Shown here: piece by piece, positions 54,038-64,000 of the stretch | How the letters are laid out: every line of letters begins with the position of its first letter | Position numbering within the stretch: the first letter of the stretch is position 1 | Assembly (NCBI GenBank): GCA_002102555.1 | Contig: MCFL01000113.1 | Span: forward strand, 1 to 64,000 | Length of the DNA stretch: 64,000 nt | DNA from: Catenaria anguillulae PL171 | Lineage: Eukaryota; Blastocladiomycota; Blastocladiomycetes; Blastocladiales; Catenariaceae | Direction: 5' to 3' | Notes under the pieces: generated by a model | The model's database searches: none | The model's input: the letters and a program-made list of their open reading frames with translations, nothing else | What the model was told of the DNA's origin: nothing | Position numbers and translations under genes: made by a program

Positions 54038-54734
54038 AAATGCGTTGTGCGGCCATGGTATTGCGTGGTCACTGGTCTACCCGGGCCGCCGTGTGCTTCT
54101 TGATGATTTTTTTTGTCTTGAAGTGACGATTTGAGTTCTGTGAGGAAGATGGACTGAATGTATTCGTAGAGCGGTGGTCGACCCGTAGCCTGCGGAGCAC
54201 GTCAACGGTTTTTGCGAATACCGTTAGATATGCACTGTGCAAGCTGAATGGGAGACAAGAGTGCGAAAAATAATGGCGGCCCGGGGGCGACGGCAAAGCC
54301 AAGCCCAACCAACGCGTTTGCTCACGACTCCGATCCAACTCGCACATCGCAAGTCCGGAGAACCTCAACTCAGCACTGGATCGATGTTCAGCTATGTAAA
54401 TATTTATGTATATAATGCACAAACATCGTTGCGAGTTGACTTTGCGGCAGTTTCATTGATGTCGAGCGCGTCTAAACTCATCCTTTGGAACGATGTTTCT
54501 CTTTATTTCAAATGAGCAATAAGAAGGAAAAGACACAGCTGAATTCATAATGAAAGAGAGAATCGCTCAATAAGTGTACATGATACAATGCATGTAGAAA
54601 AACAAGAACAGTGGACGTCATTAATAATACTAGGGAACGAGACAGACACAGCGGCCTCATATCACCTGGCCGCCCCGCACACGCCGTCGCTCACGGAACG
54701 TTTCCGAGCATTCCCCAACAAGTCACTTGCACAC
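54038..54734. other. Convergent intergenic region, no gene seen
   Basis: About 700 AT-richer bases lie between the lectin gene and the alanine aminotransferase, which face each other. No domain-bearing frame is present. Confidence 0.5.
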
Positions 54735-57590
54735 CTAATCACGATACTTGTCCATAAACTGCTGATGGAACTTCCCAACCTTGCCAATAAACTCATCCAA
54801 CTGATCCTCGGGCGGCAAAAACGTGCACCTGAAATGCCACGTGCCAGGCTCCTGCAAGAACCCGCTGCCGGGCACCATGCACACGCCCGTTGCCTCGAGC
54901 AGGGCCATGACATAGAATGCATCGGCGGGCTTGCCTGCGGCTTGTGCGGCGGCCTCGGCCTTGGCGGGCAGGTGAATGCGCGGGAACAAGTACATGGCGC
55001 CTTCGGCGGGCTGGCATGACACACCCTCGAGTTGGTTGAAGGCGGCGGCAAGCTTGGTTGCACGGCGTTTGAGCGATTCAAACAGGTACGTCATTTCCGT
55101 CGAGTACAGGTCGTATGATTCCGAGCCGGGCTGCGGCGGGTTGACCATAAGGTCGACCTGAGCATTGGGAGCGACCAGGAAACGGTGAGTGAGTGAGTTA
55201 ATGCCAAGCGGATCAGCGAGATGAACAAAAATAGGCAAAATGACGAGCACGTACGGCAACCTGGCCCTGGACATTGGGGCACAAGGAAATGGACGCAATC
55301 TTGTACAGCTGTTCCTTGACCTCGGGCTCGATACCGAAGCACTCAAAGTACCCGCCGCGGCGGCCACATTCGCCCAACATGCCCTTGGAAATGGAATGGA
55401 AACTGACCAGTTCGATATCCTTCTCGGTCAATCCCATCTCTCTGACCACCTTCTTGAACGAAAACCACGGCTTGCGCTCCGGATCATACACGTTGGTCTG
55501 ATACACCTCATCGGCAACCAACACGAGCTTCTCCTCCACGCACACCTGCACAAGATCCTGCATGTCCTTGCGCGACAAGACATTGCCCGTTGGATTGCCC
55601 GGGTTGATGATGCACAGCGCACGCACATCCGTGCCTTGCGCGCGCGCGTCCACCACGGCACGGCGTACTTCGTCAGCGTGCACCGACCACCCGGCCTTTT
55701 CGTCAAGGTAGTAGGGCACGGCAACGCCATTGCACAAGCCAATGGTCGCTGTGTACAGAGGGTATTGCGGGATGGGGATCAGAATGCCCACGTTCGGGTG
55801 CGAGATAATGGCTTGCAGTACGGTTTGCACGCCGGGCGATGCGCCGGCCGTCAGGAAGATCTGGTCGGGGTCCGAGGGGAAGCCGTCACGATCTGGGGGA
55901 GATTTCATACGGACAGCGGTAAGCTTTCCACACACCAGTGGTCAAGAGACAAGCAACAAACAAACCCTGAATAAACTTTGCGACCGATCTCCGAATGGCG
56001 GGAATGCCTTGGGAATGCGAATACGATCCCACACTTCCAATTTCCTGCGCCATGCTCCTGGCCCTCTCAATCGCGTCCTTGGGGAACATCTTGAGCACCA
56101 AATCTTCATTGCGCGGATCCAGCAGCGGCGGATACTCGAGCAAAGCAGACACTTGGCGCAGGAACGAGATGGGTTGCTGGTTGAGCTGCTGCGGGTTGCC
56201 AATGTTGCAGTTTGTGATTTGGTTGAATGGTAGGTGAGCGCCCTTGCCCGCTTCCAGTTGCGCGCGCAACTGCTCGGCACGGATCGCAAGCTCGCCGCGC
56301 ACAGCGTATTCGGCTTGCTTGACGGACGGGTTGAGCGAGTCCAGTGTCAGGACTTTGCCTTTGGGCTTGTTGGCTATTGGAGACAATGCGTAAGATGATT
56401 TTTGTGAGAAACATGCAGTTGGGATGTGAAACTGGCGCAAAGAAGAATACACAAGCGCGATGGAGACAGAGATAAAGAAGAGAGAGGGGCAAAAAAGGGG
56501 GAGGGATGCACGAACGTAGAGGTAGCTTGATGGTAATGACCGTGGGCACATCCACGACGCCGTCCACTTGCATGTAGTCGAGGGGTGGCGACGGCAGAGG
56601 GCTGGCGGGATCAGCGGCGAGGTTGTCGGACGCGAGCGCGACAGGGCGAGGGACGGGTGGGGTCATGGTATGATGATGTGTGCAAAGTGGGATAGAGACA
56701 GATGGTATTTACATAGGGAACTGTGAAGGAATCAGACGAAAGTGGAGAACGGGGAGGCCACGATACTTGTACTGTCCAGCGGTACATCTGTATGGGGCTC
56801 ATAAGCCAAGGCGAGAGCGTGTGGAGACACGTTGGCTCTGATCAGGGTCCCGGACAAGTCATGAGATGCGCTTTGGTTGCCGGGAATTGACGCCCGCAAA
56901 GCCAAGAGTCACTCCGTCACGATGAGCTGGTTGTGGTCCTGCGCGTGGTGCGAGTGGGTTGGTGCGGGTGGCGAGAGAGTGGAGGAACGCGATGCCAGCC
57001 ATCGGCGCGACGGGGCGCGTAAAATTGGCGAGTGCACACGGATGTTGGGGAGAACTTTTTGCAAGCAGTGCCCGCAAAGCAAGCAAACGCGAACAAGGCA
57101 CAGGTGCACGTGCAAAATCTCGTGACGAAAAGAGTCTTGACCTTGGGTATTGGCCAAGGTGGGAAAGTGGACAGTTGCTAGCGACAGCGATGAAATGCAA
57201 CTTGCATGATGGTGGCAGTGCAGGCAGTGCAAGTCGGCCAGGACAACTTGGGCACCAGGACACGGGCAAGGGCAGCAACGCCAAGCGGGAAAGAGGGCAC
57301 GAGTGCGATGAAAAGAGGCAAAAAAGAAAACAAAAAGAGCAGACGGGAGAAATAATTAGGTAGTGGAGCTAGGGAGACGTACAGGATGAAACCGAATTGA
57401 TGTGAATGCGGGCCGCGGAAGATACTGCCTCTGCATTCGTGGGTGCGACGGGCTTGCGCAGCGTGCCCATAGACCGACTCGCAGCAGCGGCGTTGGCGAA
57501 CGACCATGGTTGGCGGGATCGGGCAGCCACGGACCGGTACGTTGGTGCCGCAGATCGGAGCATCAGGTTGCAGAAAGACATGGTGGGCAT
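54735..57590 (-). CDS. ALT1: Alanine aminotransferase, with two candidate first exons
   Basis: PLP-dependent transaminase of class I, alanine + 2-oxoglutarate to pyruvate + glutamate. The shared body starts at 56373 (NKPKGKVLTLDSLNPSVKQA) and runs through VLIPIPQYPLY-like GILIPIPQYPLYTATIGL, INPGNPTGN, LVADEVYQTNVYDP, the PLP-lysine segment SFHSISKGMLGECGRRGGYF, VNPPQPGSESYD, and FHQQFMDKYRD with stop at 54735. Introns lie near 55.95-55.89 kb and 55.24-55.17 kb. Two upstream exons both end in phase 1 and fit the same acceptor at 56373: one at 56666 (MTPPVPRPVALASDN, donor GTTCGT) and one at 57590-57383 (MPTMSFCNLMLRSAAPTYRS, donor GTACGT). The latter encodes a basic, Ser/Arg/Ala-rich mitochondrial-type presequence. 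Mitochondrial and cytosolic forms from one gene are therefore plausible; transcripts would decide. Confidence 0.85.
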
Positions 57591-58057
57591 GCGCGTGGTG
57601 TTGCTGGCGCAGGGTGACAGGAACTAAGAACCAATTGCAAGAGGAGAGATGGTGATGGGCGATGATGGTGATGGACGAGATGGCAGGGTCTGGGTCCAGC
57701 GTGGTGTTGTGGTGTTGGCGTGGATCTGTCTCGCGGGCAGCAGGCTAAAGCTCAAACGGCGGCCAAGGTGCTGAGCGTTGGTGGGCGACCAGAGGGAATG
57801 CGGAGAGGGGTTTTTATTTAATGAATATTGCAGTCAAGCGTTCTCGGAGGTGCAATATTGTTCCTCAAGTGAAAGCAGGTGCATGAGAGCGACGGCCATC
57901 ATCAGAAACCAAAACCGATCGAGGCAACGATCCAGGTCGCACTGTCAATACATCAGTATCTGCGAACAAGGGATTGAAATCATCTTTAGGGATGTATTTA
58001 TTATTCCGAACAAAATTGATTCACGCCGCATGCCGTCTGTACTGTGCAACTACTTAA
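57591..58057. other. Intergenic, no gene seen
   Basis: This region lies upstream of the candidate mitochondrial first exon of the aminotransferase and downstream of the membrane-protein gene. It should include the distal promoter of the former. No domain is present. Confidence 0.45.
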
Positions 58058-58636
58058 TCACCGACTTGCCGAATTGGTCCACTCCCCCTCCCGCCCATAC
58101 CCTTGCTGCTGTGTCTGCTGCTGGCCCGTTGCTTGCTGCTGCACGGGATACTGAGCATACCCGCCATAAGCTTGTTGCGGCCGCTGCACACCTTGCCCCT
58201 GTCCCATACCTTGTGCGGGCCCTACTGGACCGCCCGCACCCGCCGCGCCATACACATGCTGCTGCTGGCGCCACGCATCCATCTCCATCTGGTGCTTTTC
58301 CTTGGCCATGCGCGACTTTTCCTTTTGCCGGCGCGTGTATGACAAGATGCAGTATCCGATGGCGCACAGCACGCACACGGACCCGAGAATCGACACAACC
58401 CAGATGATGATGATAAATGTGGTGACGGTGGTGATGGTGGAGCTCACGTCCGTGGCAAAGGCCGGAACGTCGAATGTCGGCGAGACGGTCGAGAGTTGGC
58501 GCCGGGCTAGGTGGGCAGGAGTGGACGAGGTTGGTGTTGGTGGGAGCGTGGCGGCCGAGCCAAGTGTCGAGAAGAGACACAGACATTGAAGGAGCACAAC
58601 TGCTGCAAGGTTGAGGATCTTGTTGGACTCGGACAT
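58058..58636 (-). CDS. Small single-pass membrane protein with Gln/Gly-rich tail
   Basis: 192 residues, no intron. The start at 58636 (MSESNKILNL) is chosen because a signal peptide follows at once (LAAVVLLQCLCLFSTLGSAA); an upstream in-frame start would place 61 polar residues before it. The order is: signal peptide; a short Ser/Thr/Pro-rich ectodomain (about residues 30-70); one transmembrane helix (VTTFIIIIWVVSILGSVCVL); a basic juxtamembrane stretch (YTRRQKEKSRMAKEKH); and a cytosolic tail rich in Gln, Gly, Tyr and Ala (for example YPVQQQATGQQQTQQQGYG). This is a type I membrane layout. No family recognised; the general plan is seen in fungal surface sensors and Shisa-like adaptors, but no specific function can be claimed. 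Confidence 0.65.
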   Translation of the reverse strand: MSESNKILNLAAVVLLQCLCLFSTLGSAATLPPTPTSSTPAHLARRQLSTVSPTFDVPAFATDVSSTITTVTTFIIIIWVVSILGSVCVLCAIGYCILSYTRRQKEKSRMAKEKHQMEMDAWRQQQHVYGAAGAGGPVGPAQGMGQGQGVQRPQQAYGGYAQYPVQQQATGQQQTQQQGYGREGEWTNSASR

Positions 58637-58955
58637 CGTGAAGGCGTATGGATTGATAGGTGGTGTATAGTACTTGGTTGAAGGTGCAAGTGGTCGGCCA
58701 TGACAGCAACCGGCCAGGGTCGGGCGGGCGGCCTTCTTGTACCTCGGCTGCACCGCATTCAATGCGGACAGGGAGCCAGACCTCAAAACCAGGGAAGCTG
58801 TTTCAGGTCGGGTTTCCACACCACCTGTTTCACCTTTGCCATCTCGCGAAACTTGACATGCGGCGATGGCTATAAGATGCGTCGTCCTCGACTCGAGCTC
58901 TGAATGTATACTTGAAAAAAACTTTCCCGAGGCATAGAAGGAAGTGTATCAAGAA

Positions 58956-60134
58956 TTACAATACGATGGCAAAGTTATTCCTCCCTCCGCCCTCATTCAC
59001 AACCACCTTGGCCACCTTTCCCGCCTTCTTTCTACTCGCACTCGCCCCGTCACGGTCGGCCTGTGCATGAAACAACCCACACCACAGCTTGCTCGACCAC
59101 CGCTCCGCAACCAGCACACACCCAAGCGCCTCGCGCATCACCACATCCACAAACCTTGCATGAGTCATGTACCGGGAATTGTCAAGACACGCCCGCGGCA
59201 GCACAACATAGACCAGCCGAAGCCCACATGGATCCAAGTGCGCAATGGACTTTGCTAGCATGGCGCCGCGGGCCGCGGGCGTGGGCAGGAAATTGACGAC
59301 GAGCGACAACGACACAAGGTCGAATTGGTGGGTTGTAAAATGCGAGAGAGAGGGCGGGTCGGGTTGGACGGCGTATTGGGTCCAGTCGGTTGCCTTTGAG
59401 GAAGAAGCAGGAGTCGCAAGCGGGTAGTGGAAAAAGTCGCACTGCTGCACATCTTTGCTTTGCGGGTGGAGGTCAATGGAGCAAACTTCGGAAAGGATGC
59501 CGGCCGCCACTGATTTTCGGTACGCTACGGGGCCTTCGAGGGCACCCACGTCAAGCAGGCGAGCACCCGTGGCGGGCAGAGAGGTAACGGCCGAGAGCAA
59601 AGTTGTGGGAGGGACGAGCAGGTCTGGCAGCTCAAAAGAGCACAGCTTGGCGGGCAGAGCGGACGGAGGGTTTGCTGACGATGACAAGGACGATGGCGAC
59701 GGTTGATCAGACGGCCGAGAGGAAAGGATGCAGGAGAGTAGTCCAACGAGGAGCTCCGAGGGATACTTTGTCGAGTTGATTTTCATGGATGCTTGCTGGT
59801 ACGCATTGAGCACGGGCGAGTCGTGCTGCAAGGCGGCCAAGTCGCCCGTGTGTTTTGTGTGTGCGTGGAACAAGGTGATGGCCTTGCGGGCCTTTTGCTT
59901 GCGTGGCAGCTTGGCAATGACCTTGTTGGATGTGGTCGTCAAGCTGCAAGAGTCTGCTTTACTGTCGTCTTCATCATCTGCCCGTCCGTTGCTTGTGCTG
60001 CTTGGTGTTGGTGTTGGTTGCGGTGGCCGAGGTGGGAAGATGGCTGCTGATGTGGGAATGGAGCGGACGCCATTGAGGCGACGGCGGGTGCCCGTGGCGA
60101 CGATGGAGGACTTTTTCTTGGATGACTTGCCCAT
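58956..60134 (-). CDS. BMT2: 25S rRNA adenine-N1 methyltransferase, BMT2 family
   Basis: Intronless gene for 392 residues from MGKSSKKKSS, a basic, nucleolar-type N-terminus; an upstream in-frame ATG at 60221 adds 29 residues of unlikely sequence. The Rossmann-type SAM-binding part shows RLLDVGALEG (motif I), SIDLHPQSKDVQQCDFF (acidic loop and the CDFF segment typical of the family) and FDLVSLSLVVNFLPTPAARG (a signature block of BMT2 proteins). Yeast Bmt2 puts m1A on helix 65 of 25S rRNA in the nucleolus; the same reaction is inferred here. The middle contains low-complexity Pro/Ser inserts. It is divergent from the SNAPC3 gene, 334 bases apart, so the two may share a control region. Confidence 0.85.
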   Translation of the reverse strand: MGKSSKKKSSIVATGTRRRLNGVRSIPTSAAIFPPRPPQPTPTPSSTSNGRADDEDDSKADSCSLTTTSNKVIAKLPRKQKARKAITLFHAHTKHTGDLAALQHDSPVLNAYQQASMKINSTKYPSELLVGLLSCILSSRPSDQPSPSSLSSSANPPSALPAKLCSFELPDLLVPPTTLLSAVTSLPATGARLLDVGALEGPVAYRKSVAAGILSEVCSIDLHPQSKDVQQCDFFHYPLATPASSSKATDWTQYAVQPDPPSLSHFTTHQFDLVSLSLVVNFLPTPAARGAMLAKSIAHLDPCGLRLVYVVLPRACLDNSRYMTHARFVDVVMREALGCVLVAERWSSKLWCGLFHAQADRDGASASRKKAGKVAKVVVNEGGGRNNFAIVL

Positions 60135-60468
60135 GCTGTCTGTGGTTCTGGTTGTCCACTGTATACATTTATGATTCTGACATACATATCTCGCTTCCAA
60201 TTCAGTTTTAGAGTCTTGCAATTGTCCGGATGCCAGGATGGATGCTCGTCGAATTCAAGTGGTCGAGGGCCGCCGATCGACCAACCTGAGTCAGTCAGGC
60301 GAATACATTTCTGTCGCCATTTTCCCTGATCAAGAACATGTTTATGAGAAACAACTCTCATGTGAACATGTTTATGAGAAACAACTCTCATGTGGCAGTC
60401 TTCCACACTCGATGAATTGAGCCAATGCAATCCAGCTCATACCCTCGTCCTGCATCCGCACTGTCCTC
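60135..60468. promoter_or_regulatory. Divergent intergenic region, BMT2 / SNAPC3, with a tandem repeat
   Basis: The 334 bases between the two start codons must hold both promoters. They include two perfect or near-perfect copies of a 30-base unit (60334-60363 and 60364-60393). No named promoter element is assigned. Confidence 0.45.
60334..60393. repeat. 30-bp tandem duplication in a divergent promoter
   Basis: The unit starting GAACATGTTTATGAGAAACA is repeated head to tail with a period of 30 bases. Each unit contains the palindromic hexamer ACATGT and a CTCATG/TATGAG pair that could pair as an imperfect inverted repeat. Confidence 0.9.
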
Positions 60469-62023
60469 ATGGCATCGACACATGGTCCAAGTGTCTCGCG
60501 CAAGTCCACAGGCGCGCCAAACGGCCCTGTCGCTGGCATCCTCAACACTTCTTGGCTGTTTGCCTCGCCCGCTTCCACCGTCCCGCACAGCCCGCTCATC
60601 CACCCGGCCGAGTTTCGCCAATCCGCCAACCACTCAATACGGTCTGCACTCGAAAAGCTCGACGCATTGTCCTCCACTTTCCCATCACACGCGACAGCTG
60701 AAAGCCAAGAACGAGAAGCCGAATTTGCAAAGTGTCTGTCATCTGGACCAAGTGACGATGCCTGGTACCTCGAAAGCAAGGAGCTGTTTCATATGCTCTC
60801 TGGAGAGCACCGTGAGCAAGTCTTGGCATCGTCGTCAGTAGCTGATGCAGAGGTTTCCGCCGTTGTGCCGCCTAGTGAGGATACACGAGAGGCCGACGTA
60901 GCCGATTTTGACCAGATGGAGGCGGACGGGGAACAGAGCACAACTATACTTGGCCAGAAAAAGCTCAAAGTAGATCGGCTATTGAAAGAAGCGCGGTGGC
61001 AGTCCCTCACGTACGTTGTCCTTCAAGTTTCTAACACTCCGACGGTTCTAACAAACGATTTTCGCTACACTTTCAGCGCGGCCAACATGCTCCCAGTCCC
61101 ACCAGCTTGCCGCCCACAGCTCTCTCCCATTCCGCCGCCCATCTTTCAACCCGTTCACCCTGACGCTCCCAGCTCGGTTCCATTCATCCAACCCGACCAA
61201 CCAACACTCATGTCCATCTCCATTCACCATCCTCGACACCCGCACGCTCGCACCCACCAACTCACCTTATCCTCGGCCAAACACACTCTGGCCGACCTGC
61301 GCGACCACATCTTTTGCCCAACCGATTACATGACGGACAACGACAAGCTCTGCAACGACCCGCGTGCCGGCCACCGCAAAACATCCCCGAGCGTGTTTCT
61401 GATCGAGGACGTCATGTACGTCGACGGGCGCGCGGGATATCGTGCCGTGGATGCCGCCGTGCCAATCATCAAGTACTTTGAGTCGCGGGGAAAGGGGCAG
61501 ATGCCAAGGCATGCCATGGAGGAGACGCGGTTGGACAATGTCGCAACTGGATGGAGGATCAATGTGCCTTATGTCTTTGTGCATCAGGGTGGCTGCGAGC
61601 ATATGATTCTGGTCCAAGATATTCGGTACGTATCATACCCACATTTCTCATTCTTTGCCTACTTGATTGATCCAATTTTGTAACGTATTGGTCGATCACC
61701 TCTCGACCTCTCAAAACAGAGTCGCAAATCCATCCACAGACGACCTCACTCGCCTTCCGCTCATGACGTTTCGCGCCACCGCCCACCTGCCAGCGTGCGC
61801 CTATTGCCACAAGCGCGCGAGTGCGTACATCACATACGGCGACATGTGCGCCATGCAAAGCCCGTGCTACTGGTGCAGCGAGTGTTACCACGACGTGCAT
61901 TACAACAAGCGGACGGGCGAATTGGTGTATTCGGATTACTCGGTGCATGAGATTGTCAGGGAAGTGGATGGCGAACGGGCAGGTGAGCAACATGGTGCAG
62001 GTGAGGTTAGCGGTGGCATGTAG
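60469..62023 (+). CDS. SNAPC3: snRNA-activating protein complex subunit 3 (SNAPC3 / SNAP50) homologue
   Basis: Three exons (60469-61010, 61077-61625 and 61720-62023) in consistent phase give 464 residues. The C-terminal half matches the SNAP50 domain: SVFLIEDVMYVDGRAGY, IIKYFESRGKG, NVPYVFVHQGGCEHMILVQD, then a zinc-binding part with CAYCHKRASAYITYGD and CYWCSECYHDVHYN. In animals SNAPC3 is a core part of the complex that binds the proximal sequence element and recruits Pol II or Pol III to snRNA promoters; the same nuclear role is inferred. The N-terminal ~180 residues are Ser/Ala/Glu-rich and poorly conserved in the family. Length is close to human SNAPC3 (411 residues). The start at 60469 is the first ATG in frame. 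Its presence suggests a PSE-type snRNA promoter system in this organism. Confidence 0.85.
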
Positions 62024-62665
62024 TCCTACGGCTGTCATTACCGGATACATTCTGGGGCACGTTGTCTGCTGGCTGGTCCACATTGTTTCAAAGTCCAAGG
62101 TGTTTGCCATGTTGCTTTCGGTCTTGGCAGAGCTCTGCCCAGTCGGTCTCGGACCCAGTCCCAGTCGTGTTAAAATGTGGAGAGTGGAAGAAAATGAGCC
62201 GGAAGACCTACCGCACGAGGGCGGCACGATTCAAAAGAACCAAGTCACTTCTTTTTTTTTCACCCAGTGGCGAGGACCCATTCCGTGCAAGGGTGTGGTG
62301 AGGAGCGGCGATGGAGACACGACATAGTGGGCTTGGCAGACCTGGAAGAACTTGAAACCCAACGCGTTCGCAGAGAAACGCGTGCATCTCCATTTTGCTT
62401 GCACCCAAGTTTACCCGGCAATTTGCATCGTATTGGGTGGGCAGCCCATGACCGTATGACTGCACGATGAAAGTGAAGAGTTGATGCATCGTTGCCCTAG
62501 CGCAATACTTCCGGCCAACGTCTCGTCAAATATCCGGCCGTGGTTCATAAGGCCTCGGTCGCCCTCGACGTTAGCTCGCTCCGATGTGTGCACCATCTCA
62601 CGTTCGCTCAACTTGAAACAACCACCACAACACAAAACTTGACTCATTCTTTACCGTCTACCGCC
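62024..62665. other. Intergenic, no gene seen
   Basis: 640 bases between SNAPC3 and the second P450. Open frames are short and carry no domain. Confidence 0.5.
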
Positions 62666-64000
62666 ATGTCATTTACGCTCCCGTCCTCGGTCACCTCTCT
62701 GCTCACTCCAGAGATCTCCTCCATCCTCCACGACTCGCTAGCCCACATGCAAGCCGTCAACCCAAAGCACCTCGGGTACACTGCCGGTGCTGTTGGCCTG
62801 GCCACCATGATCGCCACCGCCGTCCACCGTGCGACGCGCATCCCGCCCGAACTCGCACACTTGCCGTCGTTGACACTCGCACAATCACTCCGCGTGATGC
62901 TGTCGCGCAAACCGTTTCTCGAGGCGCACGCCGACCTCTTGGCCATGGTGCGCGAAAACGCACTTGAGCGCGGGCTCGTCAAGTCCAAGGACGAGACGCC
63001 GCGCGCATGGGTCATGTGGTTCTTTGGCGTATGGGCAGTCACGGTGGCAAACCCGATGGATATGAAGACCTTGTTGACGGAGCATCAGACATATGAAAAG
63101 ATGGATTTGGCGGAAAAGGGCATGGATTATGGATGGGAGTGGTTTGGCAAGACGTCGATTGTGTTTTCCAAGGTATGTCCTACACCCTCATTCACCCAAA
63201 GTCGTCATACTCATGTGCTTACGACATACCCATGTGAGACCGAGCAATGGAAACGTCACCGCCGGTCCATCAACCCGTCCTTCCGTCGTGGCTGGTCCAC
63301 GGACCTGTTTGCCGTGCCCGGCCACGCCCTGCTGGCCAAACTCGACACGCACGCGGCTTCCAATGACCCGATCCCGATTGCCGACTACATGCAACGCATT
63401 ACGCTTGACGCCTTATCGCTTGGCGCATTCGGCCACAACCTCGACTCAATCAACAATCCGCACTCGGACGTGGTGACCCTTTACCATCGCCTGATTGCTG
63501 TGACGAGCGACGCTGCACAGTCGTTTTTGGCGAGCCCGCTGATCCGGTGGGCGGTCCCGAGGCAGAGGCAGTATTTGAAGGACGTTGAGCAGTTCAATGC
63601 CTTTATTGAGGGCATGATCAAGGAAAAGGAGATGATGATTCGCGCGGGTGAAGTGGACCCTGAAAAGCACGTGGACTTGTTGACGGATATGGTGCGGGCC
63701 AGTTTGGAGGATGCCGACGAGTCGCAGAGGTTGACGAGGGAGGAGTTGAGGGCCAATACCGTCGTCATGTTCATTGCCGTACGTGTTCCTGTCCTTTTTC
63801 TTACGATTTGCTGTTTTACACTTCGGCTGACGTCCAAGGTTGGGGCTACTTAGGGACACGATACGACTGCCAACGCATTGTCCTTCGCCATGTATCTTCT
63901 CGCTTTGCATCCCGAAATTCAAACAAAAGCCCGCGCCGAAGTCATTGCCATGCTTGGCGAACTTCCTGCCAACACACCGGTCGCCGACATGCCCTACCCA
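62666..64000 (+). CDS. Cytochrome P450, paralogue of the gene at 18337, cut by the window end
   Basis: Exons 62666-63172, 63239-63778 and 63854 to beyond 64000, with donors GTATGT and GTACGT. Exon 2 is 540 bases, as in the other P450 of the window. The N-terminal anchor (GYTAGAVGLATMIATAVHRA) and hinge RIPPELAHLPSLTLAQSLRV are followed by the shared exon 2 sequence (WKRHRRSINPSFRRGWSTDL) and the I-helix GHDTTANALSFAMYLLALHP in exon 3. The heme loop lies beyond the window. By eye it is about three-quarters identical to the first P450, with the N-terminal 30 residues unrelated. It is on the opposite strand and outside the inverted duplication, so it arose by a separate event. Confidence 0.9.

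Noticed and set aside
56859-57284. 141-residue minus-strand frame between the aminotransferase first exons
   Set aside because: Low-complexity Pro/Ser/Leu composition, no motif; better read as the intron of the distal first exon.

Overview
The window looks like nuclear DNA of a zoosporic, early-diverging fungus. A Blastocladiomycota genome of the Allomyces/Catenaria kind is my best guess, by inference. The reasons are GC-rich, intron-poor genes with short GT-AG introns (donors mostly GTACGT, GTATGT or GTGCGT), a FIBP homologue (a family known mainly from animals and early fungi), many ankyrin-like proteins built on an HVLDWW motif, and a fungal-type P450, dihydroorotase, BMT2 and SNAPc subunit 3. 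I saw no tRNA, rRNA or CRISPR array.

The dominant feature is a large inverted duplication. The block from 2131 to about 16.26 kb reappears in opposite orientation from about 38.42 kb to 52275, with a symmetry axis near 27.35 kb. Each arm carries, from outside in: a FIBP homologue, an unidentified block (with a retroelement gag-like fossil in the left arm only), a 703-residue ankyrin-like protein, a gamma-butyrobetaine dioxygenase-like enzyme, and two members of an unrecognised modular gene family. The outer 8 kb is nearly identical between arms (26 differences in 703 residues for the ankyrin-like protein), while the inner family genes have diverged strongly.

That family, called here the RERYA family after its closing motif, is the best candidate for an undescribed system. 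Six genes and one fragment combine an N-terminal helical/coiled-coil segment, a basic nuclear-localisation-like patch, acidic linkers and two or three copies of a ~170-residue domain. Three domain subtypes (A, B, C) give the architectures A-B-C, A-B and A-C.

Layout: 1-1.2 kb no gene; 1.2-1.85 universal stress protein; 2.13-16.3 left arm; 16.9-18.1 coiled-coil protein; 18.3-20.3 cytochrome P450; 20.6-21.9 dihydroorotase; 22.1-26.0 two F-box/ankyrin-like genes; 26.4-31.7 a long multi-exon helical-repeat plus SPRY gene; 32.2-38.1 RERYA fragment and two tandem RERYA copies; 38.4-52.3 right arm; 52.8-54.0 secreted ricin-B-type lectin; 54.7-57.6 alanine aminotransferase with two candidate first exons; 58.1-58.6 small membrane protein; 59.0-60.1 BMT2; 60.5-62.0 SNAPC3; 62.7 to the end a second P450, cut by the window edge.

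Several genes carry what look like single-base frame breaks, often at homopolymers (about 15.92, 27.94, 29.03, 37.77 and 50.53 kb). Either the assembly has indel errors or some copies are decaying. Exon joins given here were read by eye from splice motifs, phase and paralogue comparison.
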